Shown: positions 52,794 through 60,868 of the stretch, one piece after another
How the letters are laid out: each line of letters begins with the position of its first letter
Position numbering within the stretch: the stretch's first letter is position 1
DNA from: Pelobacter sp.
GTDB lineage: Bacteria; Desulfobacterota; Desulfuromonadia; Geobacterales; Pseudopelobacteraceae
Reading direction: 5' to 3'
Assembly: GCA_030824515.1 (NCBI GenBank)
Contig: JAVBXN010000021.1
Span: 186,001 to 250,000 of the forward strand
DNA: 64,000 nt
Translations under genes and position numbers: made by a program
Notes under the pieces: generated by a model
Database searches by the model: none
The model's input: the letters and a program-made list of their open reading frames with translations, nothing else
What the model was told of the DNA's origin: nothing

Positions 52794-53648
52794 ATGACTT
52801 TTTACAAAAGATCCATGACTACAAAATCAGTTCTTTTATTTGGAGTTCTGGGGATTTTTCTCCATCTTCATGCCCAAGCGGCAGAGATAATCAAGATAGG
52901 CGGTTCAGGGACTGGTTTGGGAACTCTGAAACTTCTGGGAGAAACATTCGAAAAAAGTCATCCTGGCATCAAAATCCAAGTGTTTCCGAGTTTGGGAAGC
53001 ACTGGCGGGATTGAAGCACTGTCAAAAGGGGGGCTGGATATTGCATCAAGCGCCCGGCCTTTGAAACCGGAAGAACGCACCGGTGGCATGGTTGCAATTG
53101 AATATGTCAAAACGCCATTCGTGTTTGTTGCCCACAAGGATGTTCGCAAAGATGGACTGACAACACAAGAGCTGGAGGATATCTTTCAAGGCAAAACCAT
53201 GAATTGGCCGGATGGCAGTAGAGTCCGTCTGGTGCTTAGACCGGAAACCGATACGGCTACCAAGATTGTAAAATCGATTTCTCCGGCTATGGAGCAAGCA
53301 ATGGCTGTTGCAAGATCAAACAAGTCCAAAATCTTAGCTATAACCGACCAGGACTGTACGAAATATGTTGCTAATGCACGTGGGACTTTGGGAACATCAA
53401 CGCTCACACAGATTATTACAGAAAAAAGCCCTCTCAAATCACTGGATTTTAACGGTGTTCGCCCTAGTATAAAATCACTTTCCGATGGCACTTACAGATT
53501 GTCGACAACCCTTCACTTAATCACCAACTCTCAACCCAGACCAGCAGTAAAGCAGTTTCTTGATTTTGTCTTTTCGAATGAAGGCCTCAAGATCATGACC
53601 AAAAGCGGAAATTTAGTTAGTTACAGCCATAAAGGTATCCTAAGATGA
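52794..53648 (+). CDS. PstS-like periplasmic substrate-binding protein
   Basis: A 284-residue exported protein with signal peptide SVLLFGVLGIFLHLHAQA. The mature chain shows the PstS-like pattern: IKIGGSGTGLGTLKLLGETF, PSLGSTGGIEALSKGGLDIASSARPL, PFVFVAHKDV and LEDIFQGKTMNWPDG. The SGT and SSARPL loops are typical oxyanion-binding positions. ATG 52794 has GGAG 8 bases upstream. Its stop overlaps the start of a hybrid kinase by four bases and no ABC permease or ATPase is present, so it is probably a sensor component. Phosphate or another oxyanion is a guess. Confidence 0.82.
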   Translation: MTFYKRSMTTKSVLLFGVLGIFLHLHAQAAEIIKIGGSGTGLGTLKLLGETFEKSHPGIKIQVFPSLGSTGGIEALSKGGLDIASSARPLKPEERTGGMVAIEYVKTPFVFVAHKDVRKDGLTTQELEDIFQGKTMNWPDGSRVRLVLRPETDTATKIVKSISPAMEQAMAVARSNKSKILAITDQDCTKYVANARGTLGTSTLTQIITEKSPLKSLDFNGVRPSIKSLSDGTYRLSTTLHLITNSQPRPAVKQFLDFVFSNEGLKIMTKSGNLVSYSHKGILR

Positions 53649-56140
53649 AAAGCACCCGCCGCGTGTATAACTGGATCGGGCTTACAGTATCTGTTCTAGT
53701 CGCCATGATTCTACCAATTGTTTATTTTGCTGTTTCCTACTCGTATTTAAAAAGTGCGATTGAAACTGAAGCAGATGTCAATGCCAGCATAATATCCGGA
53801 GTTATCAATGCGAATCCGGATTTGTGGCGTTACGAAAAAATGCGACTGGAAGAGCTTTTGTCACAAAGATCTGGCACCACGCAAAATGAGACACGGCGTA
53901 TTTTGGATAAAAATCATGCCCTTGTTGCTGAAAGTGCGCATAAGCTGACTTCTCCTGTAATATCTCGTTCTTACGATCTCCAGGATGCTGGAGTCGTGGT
54001 TGGAAGCATTGAAATCAGCCGCTCTTTATTTCCGACTCTCCTTATCACAGGCATTATAGCGCTCATAGGGATTTCCTTTGGGGCTACAATCTATTTTCTA
54101 TTATGGAAATTGGCCTTCAATAGAATAATTTTAGCTGAACAGCAACGTCGTAATTTTATAGATAAAATAATTGAAAGCAGTCCGCATGCTGTTATGGTGC
54201 TAGACCTTGTCGGCACTATTACAAGGACCAATTTAATCTGCTCAGAAATCAGTGGGCAGAAAGAAGAAGAATTGGTCGGGCAGCAGTTTACTAGTTTATT
54301 CACTGCAAGCGACACCCCTTCTGTGGAAACCCATCTAAGGGAAGTTACTTCCGCAACAACTGCGATGGCAAAATTCGCAGCCAAGATTATTCAGAGAAAT
54401 GGAACAGTCCTAGATATAGCTTTTGGAATTTCTCCATTTGCTCCGGAGGGTCAAGTAGTCAATCTACTTGTTACAGGCAAGGATATAACTGAGCGAATAA
54501 AAGCTCAGCAGGATCTAAAACTCTACGCTGAAGAGCTTTCCCAACAGATAATTGAAAATCAAAAGAAAGAAGAGTCTTTGCATGCAAGCGAGCAAAAATT
54601 CAGAGCCGTTTTTGATCAAAATTTCCATTTAGCAGGCATGCTGGATCTCAATGGGAAGATTACTGACATCAACAGCACGGCCTTAAAACTCATCGGTGCT
54701 GATCCATCTGACTTGCTCTATAAAGATTTCCGGGATACTCCTTGGTGGAGTCATTCACCAGAACTTCAGGAACAACTGCGTCAAGCAATAAGGGATGCCG
54801 CTAATGGTACGTATGTCAACTTCGAAGCAACACACCTTGATGAAGATGGAAACATCCATTTTATAGATTTTTCCTTGCGGCCTATTATAGATGAAACAGG
54901 AACCGTTCTTTTCCTCGTCCCTGAAGGGCGCGATATTACCGAACGTAAAAAAGCAGAAGAAGAACGTCTGAGCCTGGAGCGGCAGTTGCTGCATTCCCAG
55001 AAACTGGAGAGTCTTGGAATACTGTCCGGGGGCATAGCACACGATTTCAACAATCTGCTTCAGGCAATACTTGGCAACCTTGACATTGCCATAAAGAGGC
55101 TTCCCGAGGACTCTGTAGTAGTACAAAAAATAATAAATGCAATAAATGCCAGCAATCAAGCAGCCAAGCTAACCAATATGATGCTTGCATATTCAGGAAA
55201 AGGTAATTTTGTCATTAAGAAAATGAGCTTGACGGAGTTGGTACAGAAAAACGCGACAATGCTCTCTGCAGCTATTTCTAAGTCCGTAACACTGGATCTT
55301 CAACTTGATGACAACCTGCCGCTGAATACAGCGGATGAAGGTCAGGTTCAACAGATTGTCATGAATCTGATCACAAATGCATCTGAAGCAATTGGTGAAG
55401 AGAATGGTTCCATCACCCTTTCAACAGGTGTCACCTATTTCGATCAGACAACGCTTAATGGCAGTCGCTTGGAGGAAAAACTGACACCTGGCAACTACGT
55501 CTGGATTGAATCGTCTGACACAGGTTGCGGAATGGATGAACACACCCTGCAAAAATTATTCGATCCATTCTTCACGACAAAATTTACCGGCCGTGGGCTA
55601 GGAATGTCGGCTGTTTTGGGCATCATACGGGCGCACAAGGGAGCGTTGCTGGTAAAAAGCACCCCTGCTGTGGGGACAAGCATCAAAGTGCTGTTTCCAC
55701 TCGCGGAGTTAACTGAGGAAAATATGTTTACTTCAGACAATGTCAGAGATCTGTCAAAAACGGTTGGTTCTCCAAGCGGCACTATTTTGGTTGTTGATGA
55801 TGATGAGTTTGTACGTGATATCTGTGCAGACATGCTGGCAGAAATTGGCTATGAGACAATAATGGCATCAAGCGGCAAACAAGCAATGAGCATTTTTCGT
55901 GAGCAGCAGGATCGAATTGACTTGGTAGTGCTTGATAAAAGCATGCCGCACATGGACGGGGTTGCCGTATTCCATGAGCTGCGCAATATCCGTAAAGATA
56001 TCAAGGTAGTGCTCGCCAGCGGTTTCAGCGATCAGGAGATTTTGGAGCGATTCAATGGACTTGATTTGAATGGTTTTATTCAAAAGCCGTTTGACATGCT
56101 TAGCTTCGGAAATGAAGTACAGCGAGTGATGGAAAATTGA
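53645..56140 (+). CDS. Hybrid sensor histidine kinase with two PAS domains and a receiver
   Basis: An 831-residue membrane kinase. Helices at about 12-34 and 133-157 frame a small periplasmic domain. Two PAS domains follow (about 170-285, ending LLVTGKDITERIK, and about 315-440, ending LVPEGRDITERKK). HisKA SGGIAHDFNNLLQAILGN has its His near 466. ATPase motifs: NLITNASEAIG, DTGCGMDE, FDPFFTTK, GRGLGMSAVLG. The C-terminal receiver (about 715-830) has ILVVDDDEF and an Asp in LVVLDKSMPHMDG near 763. It overlaps the PstS-like gene by four bases (ATGA). It is AT-rich relative to other kinases in the window, suggesting separate origin. Confidence 0.93.
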   Translation: MKSTRRVYNWIGLTVSVLVAMILPIVYFAVSYSYLKSAIETEADVNASIISGVINANPDLWRYEKMRLEELLSQRSGTTQNETRRILDKNHALVAESAHKLTSPVISRSYDLQDAGVVVGSIEISRSLFPTLLITGIIALIGISFGATIYFLLWKLAFNRIILAEQQRRNFIDKIIESSPHAVMVLDLVGTITRTNLICSEISGQKEEELVGQQFTSLFTASDTPSVETHLREVTSATTAMAKFAAKIIQRNGTVLDIAFGISPFAPEGQVVNLLVTGKDITERIKAQQDLKLYAEELSQQIIENQKKEESLHASEQKFRAVFDQNFHLAGMLDLNGKITDINSTALKLIGADPSDLLYKDFRDTPWWSHSPELQEQLRQAIRDAANGTYVNFEATHLDEDGNIHFIDFSLRPIIDETGTVLFLVPEGRDITERKKAEEERLSLERQLLHSQKLESLGILSGGIAHDFNNLLQAILGNLDIAIKRLPEDSVVVQKIINAINASNQAAKLTNMMLAYSGKGNFVIKKMSLTELVQKNATMLSAAISKSVTLDLQLDDNLPLNTADEGQVQQIVMNLITNASEAIGEENGSITLSTGVTYFDQTTLNGSRLEEKLTPGNYVWIESSDTGCGMDEHTLQKLFDPFFTTKFTGRGLGMSAVLGIIRAHKGALLVKSTPAVGTSIKVLFPLAELTEENMFTSDNVRDLSKTVGSPSGTILVVDDDEFVRDICADMLAEIGYETIMASSGKQAMSIFREQQDRIDLVVLDKSMPHMDGVAVFHELRNIRKDIKVVLASGFSDQEILERFNGLDLNGFIQKPFDMLSFGNEVQRVMEN

Positions 56141-56381
56141 GCTTCAAAGTTCACCTTTAATTTTTGCGTGTGGGCCGAACAGGATAAGGTGCGAGGGTCG
56201 CTAGCTTCCTGAATACTGTTCGCCTTCCACAGGGCAATTAGGGAACCCAAGAGTAACGTAGCTGCTTTATTGCTTTAGCGTGGCGTTTTCAGCAGAAAAA
56301 ACCGAGAAGTCAGATGAACCTTCGAGGTTCAGGCCTAAGTGATTCACAAATCCCGACAATCAAACAGCGAGAACACCGAGC

Positions 56382-56453
56382 ATCCAACAAACGGCAGCAC
56401 CGGTCAGCGGGAAAAAGCACCAGCCGAGCCGGTGCGCCTCGACCACATTGGAT
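56382..56453. repeat. attC-like interrupted palindrome
   Basis: The outer arms ATCCAAC (56382-56388) and ATTGGAT (56447-56453) are complementary except for one base. The inner arms GGCAGCACCGG and CCGGTGCGCC pair with one extrahelical base. The outer left arm fits the RYYYAAC box of attC sites; the right arm has A instead of G at the crossover position. Confidence 0.4.
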
Positions 56454-56463
56454 GTAAAATAAT

Positions 56464-56492
56464 TTGACTTGAATCAATCAGCAGCGTACGAT
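56464..56492 (+). promoter_or_regulatory. Promoter of yefM-yoeB
   Basis: TTGACT and TACGAT are separated by 17 bases. Confidence 0.65.
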
Positions 56493-56502
56493 TTAACGTA
56501 CG
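56485..56502 (+). promoter_or_regulatory. Operator of yefM-yoeB
   Basis: Two CGTACG hexamers are separated by ATTTAA. The first overlaps the -10 box, the usual place for autorepression by the antitoxin-toxin complex. Confidence 0.6.
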
Positions 56503-56520
56503 AAATGGAGGCGACTTAAA

Positions 56521-56763
56521 ATGACAACGCTATCAGCAACAGAAGCACGAAAATCCCTTTATAACCTTGTCGATGATGTCGCTTTATCGCATGACCCGAT
56601 TCAGATTGTTGGCAAACGGCATTCAGCAGTTCTGATCTCAGAAGACGATTGGCGTGCTATTCAGGAAACATTGTATCTCACATCAATTCCTGGCATGCGG
56701 GAATCCATCAAGAAAGGTCTCAAAACCCCAGTATCCGATTGCAGTGAGGAACTTGCATGGTAA
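56521..56763 (+). CDS. yefM: YefM-family antitoxin
   Basis: An 80-residue Phd/YefM-type antitoxin: TLSATEARKSLYNLVDDV and QIVGKRHSAVLISEDDWRAIQETLYL form the DNA-binding dimer domain. The C-terminal SIKKGLKTPVSDC wraps the toxin. GGAGG lies 9 bases upstream of the ATG. Its end overlaps the toxin gene by seven bases. It should neutralise YoeB and repress the operon. Confidence 0.93.
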   Translation: MTTLSATEARKSLYNLVDDVALSHDPIQIVGKRHSAVLISEDDWRAIQETLYLTSIPGMRESIKKGLKTPVSDCSEELAW

Positions 56764-57023
56764 GCTGGCAACTTGTTTTTACCAAGCAAGCGCAAAAAGA
56801 TGCAAAAAAGCTCGCACACTCCGGGTTAAAGCCGCAAGCCGAACAACTACTGGAAATTATCAAAGAAAATCCATTCAAAAATCCCCCGCCATACGAAAAA
56901 CTTGTGGGCGATCTGTCAGGTGCATATTCCCGTAGAATCAATATTCAGCATCGACTGGTTTATGAGGTTCTGGACAACATAAAGACTATAAAGATTATCC
57001 GAATGTGGACGCATTACGAATAG
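56757..57023 (+). CDS. yoeB: YoeB-family mRNA interferase toxin
   Basis: An 88-residue Txe/YoeB toxin of full length: WQLVFTKQAQKDAKKL, NPFKNPPPYEKLVGDLSGAYSRRIN with the catalytic-region arginines, QHRLVYEV, and a C-terminal IIRMWTHYE with the family His-Tyr ending. It cleaves mRNA at the ribosome when YefM is lost. All expected active-site residues appear present, so it is probably functional. Confidence 0.93.
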   Translation: MVSWQLVFTKQAQKDAKKLAHSGLKPQAEQLLEIIKENPFKNPPPYEKLVGDLSGAYSRRINIQHRLVYEVLDNIKTIKIIRMWTHYE

Positions 57024-57101
57024 CCGAAGCTGATCAGCCAACCAGCTCTACGCCGCACAGGACAAGCACCGCCCTGTTACCCCACATGAGACATTAACCC
57101 C

Positions 57102-58262
57102 ATGCCCAATCCCGCCCCGTTTTTCATACTCTGCGCCCTTGGCTTTGCAGCCTTTTTCAGTTCGTACCTGCGCATCCCCGTCCTTCCGCTATTCGCGGCC
57201 AGCCTGGGAGCGGCACCGGCCCAAGTCGGGCTGATCAACGGCGCTTTCATGATTACCGCCGGCCTGCTCTCCATTCCGGCCGGACTGCTGGTGGACCGGG
57301 TCGGCCAGAAACTGCCGGTCATCGGCGGCATCCTGGCCATTGCGTTGTCCTCGCTGCTGATCACACTGTGCCGGACTCCCGGCGAGATGACCGCCGCCTA
57401 CCTGCTCTTCGGCACCGGCATGGCCGCCTTTGCTCCCGGCATGCTGGCGCTGGTGGCTGACACCGTGCCGGCCAACCGGGTCGGCCAGGCCTACGGCTGG
57501 TACACAACCGCGGTCTATCTGGCCATGACCCTGGGACCGGCTGCCGGAGGCTACCTGGCCCAGACCGCCGGGCTGCGCCAGGTATTTTTGATTTCGGGCG
57601 GGCTGCTGCTGGTGATTGCACTCCTGGCCCTGCTGGCGCTTCCTCGGGGTGCAGCCCGCCACAAAACCGGAATTCAGGTCATGCTGGCCAGCAGCGTCGA
57701 ACTGCTGAGGAACCTTACCCTGACCAGCTGCCTGCTGGCCACGCTCGGCAGTTGCATCGGCTTCGGAGTATTTCTGACCTTCCTGCCGCTGTTCGCTTCC
57801 GAGTGCGGGCTCGACCCGGCCAGGGTCGGCCTGGTCTTTGCCGCCCAGGCCTTTACCAACGTGGTCAGCCGGGTCCCGATCGGCAGGCTGGCCGACCGGG
57901 TTGACCGGCGCCGGATCGTGGCCGCCGGCCTGTTTTGCCTGGCTGTGGCCCTGGCCGCGCTGGGACAGGCGACACGACTGCCGGCCCTGCTCGGCTGCGC
58001 CGTGCTGCTTGGCCTGGGGATGGCCCTGACCTACACCGCCATCGGCGCCCTGATCGCCGACGGCGTATCTCCCAGGCAACGGGGGCTGGCCATGGGAATG
58101 TACAACAGCTGCATCTACCTGGGCATGATGACCGGCTCAACCGCCATGGGGTTCGCCCTGCAGCGAATCGGCTATCCGCTGGGCTTTGCCCTGGCCGGGG
58201 CATCGGCGCTGCTGGCCAGTCTCACTTTTACCAGGATAAGCAGGCCTGCAAAACAATCGTGA
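57102..58262 (+). CDS. MFS transporter
   Basis: A 386-residue protein with twelve hydrophobic helices. The loop 2-3 signature is GLLVDRVGQKLPVIGG, repeated in the second half as GRLADRVDRRRIVAAG. Other typical pieces are PAGGYLAQTAGLRQVFLISG and GMYNSCIYLGMMTGS. The substrate cannot be predicted. It is GC-rich, unlike the toxin-antitoxin genes on each side. The ribosome site is weak. Confidence 0.9.
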   Translation: MPNPAPFFILCALGFAAFFSSYLRIPVLPLFAASLGAAPAQVGLINGAFMITAGLLSIPAGLLVDRVGQKLPVIGGILAIALSSLLITLCRTPGEMTAAYLLFGTGMAAFAPGMLALVADTVPANRVGQAYGWYTTAVYLAMTLGPAAGGYLAQTAGLRQVFLISGGLLLVIALLALLALPRGAARHKTGIQVMLASSVELLRNLTLTSCLLATLGSCIGFGVFLTFLPLFASECGLDPARVGLVFAAQAFTNVVSRVPIGRLADRVDRRRIVAAGLFCLAVALAALGQATRLPALLGCAVLLGLGMALTYTAIGALIADGVSPRQRGLAMGMYNSCIYLGMMTGSTAMGFALQRIGYPLGFALAGASALLASLTFTRISRPAKQS

Positions 58263-58383
58263 CCATATCCGGACCGGTTCCGGGAGACTCCTTTGATTGA
58301 CACAACCCGGAAAGGCTGCTTGTTGTCAAAATAACAAAACTTGAAAAGAGGAAAGCCGATTTCTGCCTTACACGAATCAATTG

Positions 58384-58412
58384 TTGACGGCCTCACAATG
58401 AATGGATACTAT
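58384..58412 (+). promoter_or_regulatory. Promoter of hipBA
   Basis: TTGACG and TACTAT are separated by 17 bases, upstream of the hipB GTG at 58464. Confidence 0.65.
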
Positions 58413-58446
58413 AATAGTCTTTAAATAGCTTTGTGACTATTATAAT
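58408..58446 (+). promoter_or_regulatory. Operator of hipBA
   Basis: ACTATAATAGTC (58408-58419) and GACTATTATAAT (58435-58446) form an inverted repeat with one mismatch, overlapping the -10 box. This is the usual position for HipB binding. Confidence 0.6.
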
Positions 58447-58463
58447 AATCAAAAGGTGACTTA

Positions 58464-58805
58464 GTGGAACCAATTCGAAAGCGGACATATTCCCGTGTAA
58501 CCCGAGAGGCAACAGAGCTTTTAGGCAAACTCATCCGCTTGGGTCGTAAAGAGCGCAAGATGACCGAGAACGAATTGGCGGGACGGGCGGGAATTTCCAG
58601 AGCCACGTTACAAAAGATCGAGCACGGAGACCTGAAGTGTGAGATTGGCCTGTTTTTCGAGCTTGCAGCCCTTGTGGGGGTGAAACTGTTCGGGACGGAT
58701 GACCCCTCCTCTACGGTCTCGATGCATCTAGGTCGAATTGACGACAAGCTTGCCCTGCTGCCTCAAAGCGTTCGCACTTCCGTGAAGGTTGATGATGATT
58801 TCTGA
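58464..58805 (+). CDS. hipB: HipB-like XRE-family antitoxin
   Basis: A 113-residue protein with a GTG start. The helix-turn-helix (about 25-75) reads MTENELAGRAGISRATLQKIEHGD, a classic XRE/Cro type. The C-terminal tail is acidic. Its end overlaps the kinase toxin gene by 11 bases. It should repress the operon through the upstream inverted repeat and hold HipA inactive. Confidence 0.88.
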   Translation: MEPIRKRTYSRVTREATELLGKLIRLGRKERKMTENELAGRAGISRATLQKIEHGDLKCEIGLFFELAALVGVKLFGTDDPSSTVSMHLGRIDDKLALLPQSVRTSVKVDDDF

Positions 58806-60078
58806 ATATTCCGAAATATTTGTCTGGATTTGGCTCCCCGGAGAAACAGAGCCGGTGGTGGCTGGAAAACTCAGCTCTCAAGGGCGGCAGTATGTCTTCA
58901 ACTATGGCAGGAGCTATCTGGAACGCGCCAATGCAATTGCGATTTATGATGCTGAACTGCCGCTTCGCCAGGGTCTGATCCCTTTACTGCCCGGGCTCAG
59001 CATTCCCGGGTGTTTGCGGGATGCGTCCCCCGATGCCTGGGGGCGCCGGGTGATTTTAAACAAAATGTTCGGGAAAAGCGCCAGTAGAAAAGACCCGGCT
59101 GAACTCGACGAACTCACCTATCTTATGGAGTCGGGGTCAGACAAGATTGGAGCTTTGGATTTTCAGCTCTCACCGACGCATTACCAACCCAGGCATGCAT
59201 CCTGTGCTTCACTCGAAGAGCTGGCCGAGGCCGCTGAACTGGTAGAGAAGGGCATACCGCTGACCGCGGAGCTTGCCCAGGCGCTGCAACATGGCTCGTC
59301 CATCGGCGGCGCTCGTCCAAAGGCCCTTATTCAGGGGGAATCCAGGAAATTTATCGCCAAATTTTCCACCTCGTCCGACCTCTATTCCGTCGTCAAGGCG
59401 GAGTACATTGCCATGCGCCTGGCTGATATGGCGGGACTGGATGTGGCGCCGGTTTCGCTACGCAGAGCCGCCTCCAAGGATGTACTGCTAGTGGAGCGGT
59501 TTGACCGGCTCTCCACGCCCCAGGGGTGGCAACGCAAGAGCATTGTTTCGACGCTGACCCTTCTGAAGCTGGATGAAATGATGGCCCGTTATGCCAGTTA
59601 CGAGGAGTTGGCCGAGCTTGTTCGCAGCAAGTTCAAAAATGCGCCGGAAACACTCAGGGAACTTTTTTCCCGCATTGTTTTCAATGTTCTGGTTGGCAAT
59701 ACAGACGATCATGCCCGCAATCATGCGGCATTCTGGGATGGGGCCATGCTTTCGCTGACACCGGCATACGACATCTGCCCTCAGGCTCGCCATGGACGCA
59801 CCGCCTCGCAGGCAATGCTGATCACAAATAATGATCGTTCGAGTCGGGTCTGCACCTGTATCGAAGCTGCTCCCCATTTTCTGCTCTCCGAAAAAGAGGC
59901 ATACCAAATTGCGGAGAAACAGATAATTTGCATAACCGGGAATTGGAGTGATGTCTGCGACGAGGCCTCTCTAAGTGAGGTAGACCGGAATCTATTGTGG
60001 GGAAATCAATTCCTGAACCCATATCTGTTTGAGAATTTACCCTCGGGAAATCTGCTGAACCTGGCCAGGTTGCAGTAA
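58795..60078 (+). CDS. hipA: HipA-family serine/threonine kinase toxin
   Basis: A 427-residue protein. The N-terminal subdomain has VWIWLPGETEPVVAGKL and a Couple_hipA region (PLRQGLIPLLPGLSIPGCLRD). The kinase core shows GSSIGGARPKALI (the Gly/Ser-rich P-loop), KFIAKFSTSSD with the ATP-binding Lys, the catalytic GNTDDHARNHAAF and the metal-binding Asp in AYDICPQ. HipA toxins phosphorylate tRNA-charging enzymes or related targets. Three ATG or TTG codons near 58789-58795 could start it. Length and motifs are intact. Confidence 0.9.
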   Translation: MISEYSEIFVWIWLPGETEPVVAGKLSSQGRQYVFNYGRSYLERANAIAIYDAELPLRQGLIPLLPGLSIPGCLRDASPDAWGRRVILNKMFGKSASRKDPAELDELTYLMESGSDKIGALDFQLSPTHYQPRHASCASLEELAEAAELVEKGIPLTAELAQALQHGSSIGGARPKALIQGESRKFIAKFSTSSDLYSVVKAEYIAMRLADMAGLDVAPVSLRRAASKDVLLVERFDRLSTPQGWQRKSIVSTLTLLKLDEMMARYASYEELAELVRSKFKNAPETLRELFSRIVFNVLVGNTDDHARNHAAFWDGAMLSLTPAYDICPQARHGRTASQAMLITNNDRSSRVCTCIEAAPHFLLSEKEAYQIAEKQIICITGNWSDVCDEASLSEVDRNLLWGNQFLNPYLFENLPSGNLLNLARLQ

Positions 60079-60124
60079 CAAGAACGAATCTATTCCGGAG
60101 TTTAAAAGGTATGTACGCTTAGGC

Positions 60125-60158
60125 AAAAAAAGGGACGCAGAAATTGCGCCCCTTTTTT
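60125..60158. terminator. Bidirectional terminator between hipA and the hydrogenase operon
   Basis: An A-rich, GGG-CGC arm pairs with GCG-CCC-T6 around a 7-base loop. It serves both converging transcripts. Confidence 0.8.
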
Positions 60159-60178
60159 CACGGATTTCAATTGCCCGG

Positions 60179-60661
60179 TCAGGCGAGTTTTATAATCTCA
60201 TGCCCCGCGGCCTGCAATTCGGCGACCACCATCTCCGCCAGACCCGGCAGTTTGGCAGCCAGCGTGGGTGACAGCTCGACACCGGCCTCATATGATGCGG
60301 GGATGATGCCGAAGAGCGAGACCTGGTCGGGCGTCCGACCGCGCAGGTCCGAGAGGAACAGCACCTCCTGGATGCCGATCTGGTGGGGAGACATCTTGAT
60401 CGGCAGCTTGCCCAGCAGGAACTCATCCTTCTCGTAGCGGAACACGTCCCCCGCTTCGCCCGCGGCAGCGACCACATCGACCAGGAAAACCCGGTCGGCC
60501 TCCTCCAAAAGGTGGGTGACCATGATTCCCAGGGTGCCGCCATCGTACAGCTCCACGTCATCCCGGAAGCGGTAGTGTTTTTCCAGGTATTTGATGAAAT
60601 GGACGCCGAAACCTTCGTCGGAACAGAGCAGGTTACCCGCCCCGAATATCAATGTTTTCAT
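60179..60661 (-). CDS. hybP: [NiFe] hydrogenase maturation endopeptidase
   Basis: A 160-residue protease of the HyaD/HybD family: IFGAGNLLCSDEGFGVHFIKYLE with the nickel-sensing Asp/Glu, DGGTLGIMVTHLL, VFLVDVV, and MSPHQIGIQEVL with the conserved His. It clips the C-terminal tail of the large subunit after nickel insertion. It follows the large subunit gene on the same strand after 207 bases. The symbol follows Geobacter usage (hybS-A-B-L-P), by inference from gene order. Confidence 0.92.
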   Translation of the reverse strand: MKTLIFGAGNLLCSDEGFGVHFIKYLEKHYRFRDDVELYDGGTLGIMVTHLLEEADRVFLVDVVAAAGEAGDVFRYEKDEFLLGKLPIKMSPHQIGIQEVLFLSDLRGRTPDQVSLFGIIPASYEAGVELSPTLAAKLPGLAEMVVAELQAAGHEIIKLA

Positions 60662-60699
60662 ATTTACTTTCCTTTACTTTCCTTTGAACGTTCAGTTTT

Positions 60700-60800
60700 T
60701 CGCAAGATCAAGGCTGTCGAGGGATTGCGCGGAGGCGTAGCAGCGCTACGTCGCACAATTTCGCTTGCGAAATTGGACCGCGAAGGCGCCCCGCAGGTGG
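60700..60800. repeat. Palindromic intergenic sequence
   Basis: Two small hairpins, GTAGCAGCGCTAC (about 60738-60750) and AATTTCGCTTGCGAAATT (about 60757-60774), lie between the large subunit and protease genes. They could act in mRNA processing; no T-run follows. Confidence 0.45.
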
Positions 60801-60868
60801 CGGCCGCCAGGCCGAGTCACAAGTGATCCCGAAGACTTACGCAGATATTGCGGAAAAATGGACGTTCC

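Larger units (their letters stand above)
56141..56520. other. Intergenic region with attC-like palindrome and toxin-antitoxin promoter
   Basis: About 380 bases between the hybrid kinase and yefM. It holds a 72-base interrupted palindrome (56382-56453) and the promoter/operator of the toxin-antitoxin operon. No gene is seen in 56141-56380. Confidence 0.5.

Noticed and set aside
60662..60868. Short open frames between the hydrogenase large subunit and protease genes
   Set aside because: They arise from palindromic repeat sequence and contain in-frame stops; no ribosome site or domain.
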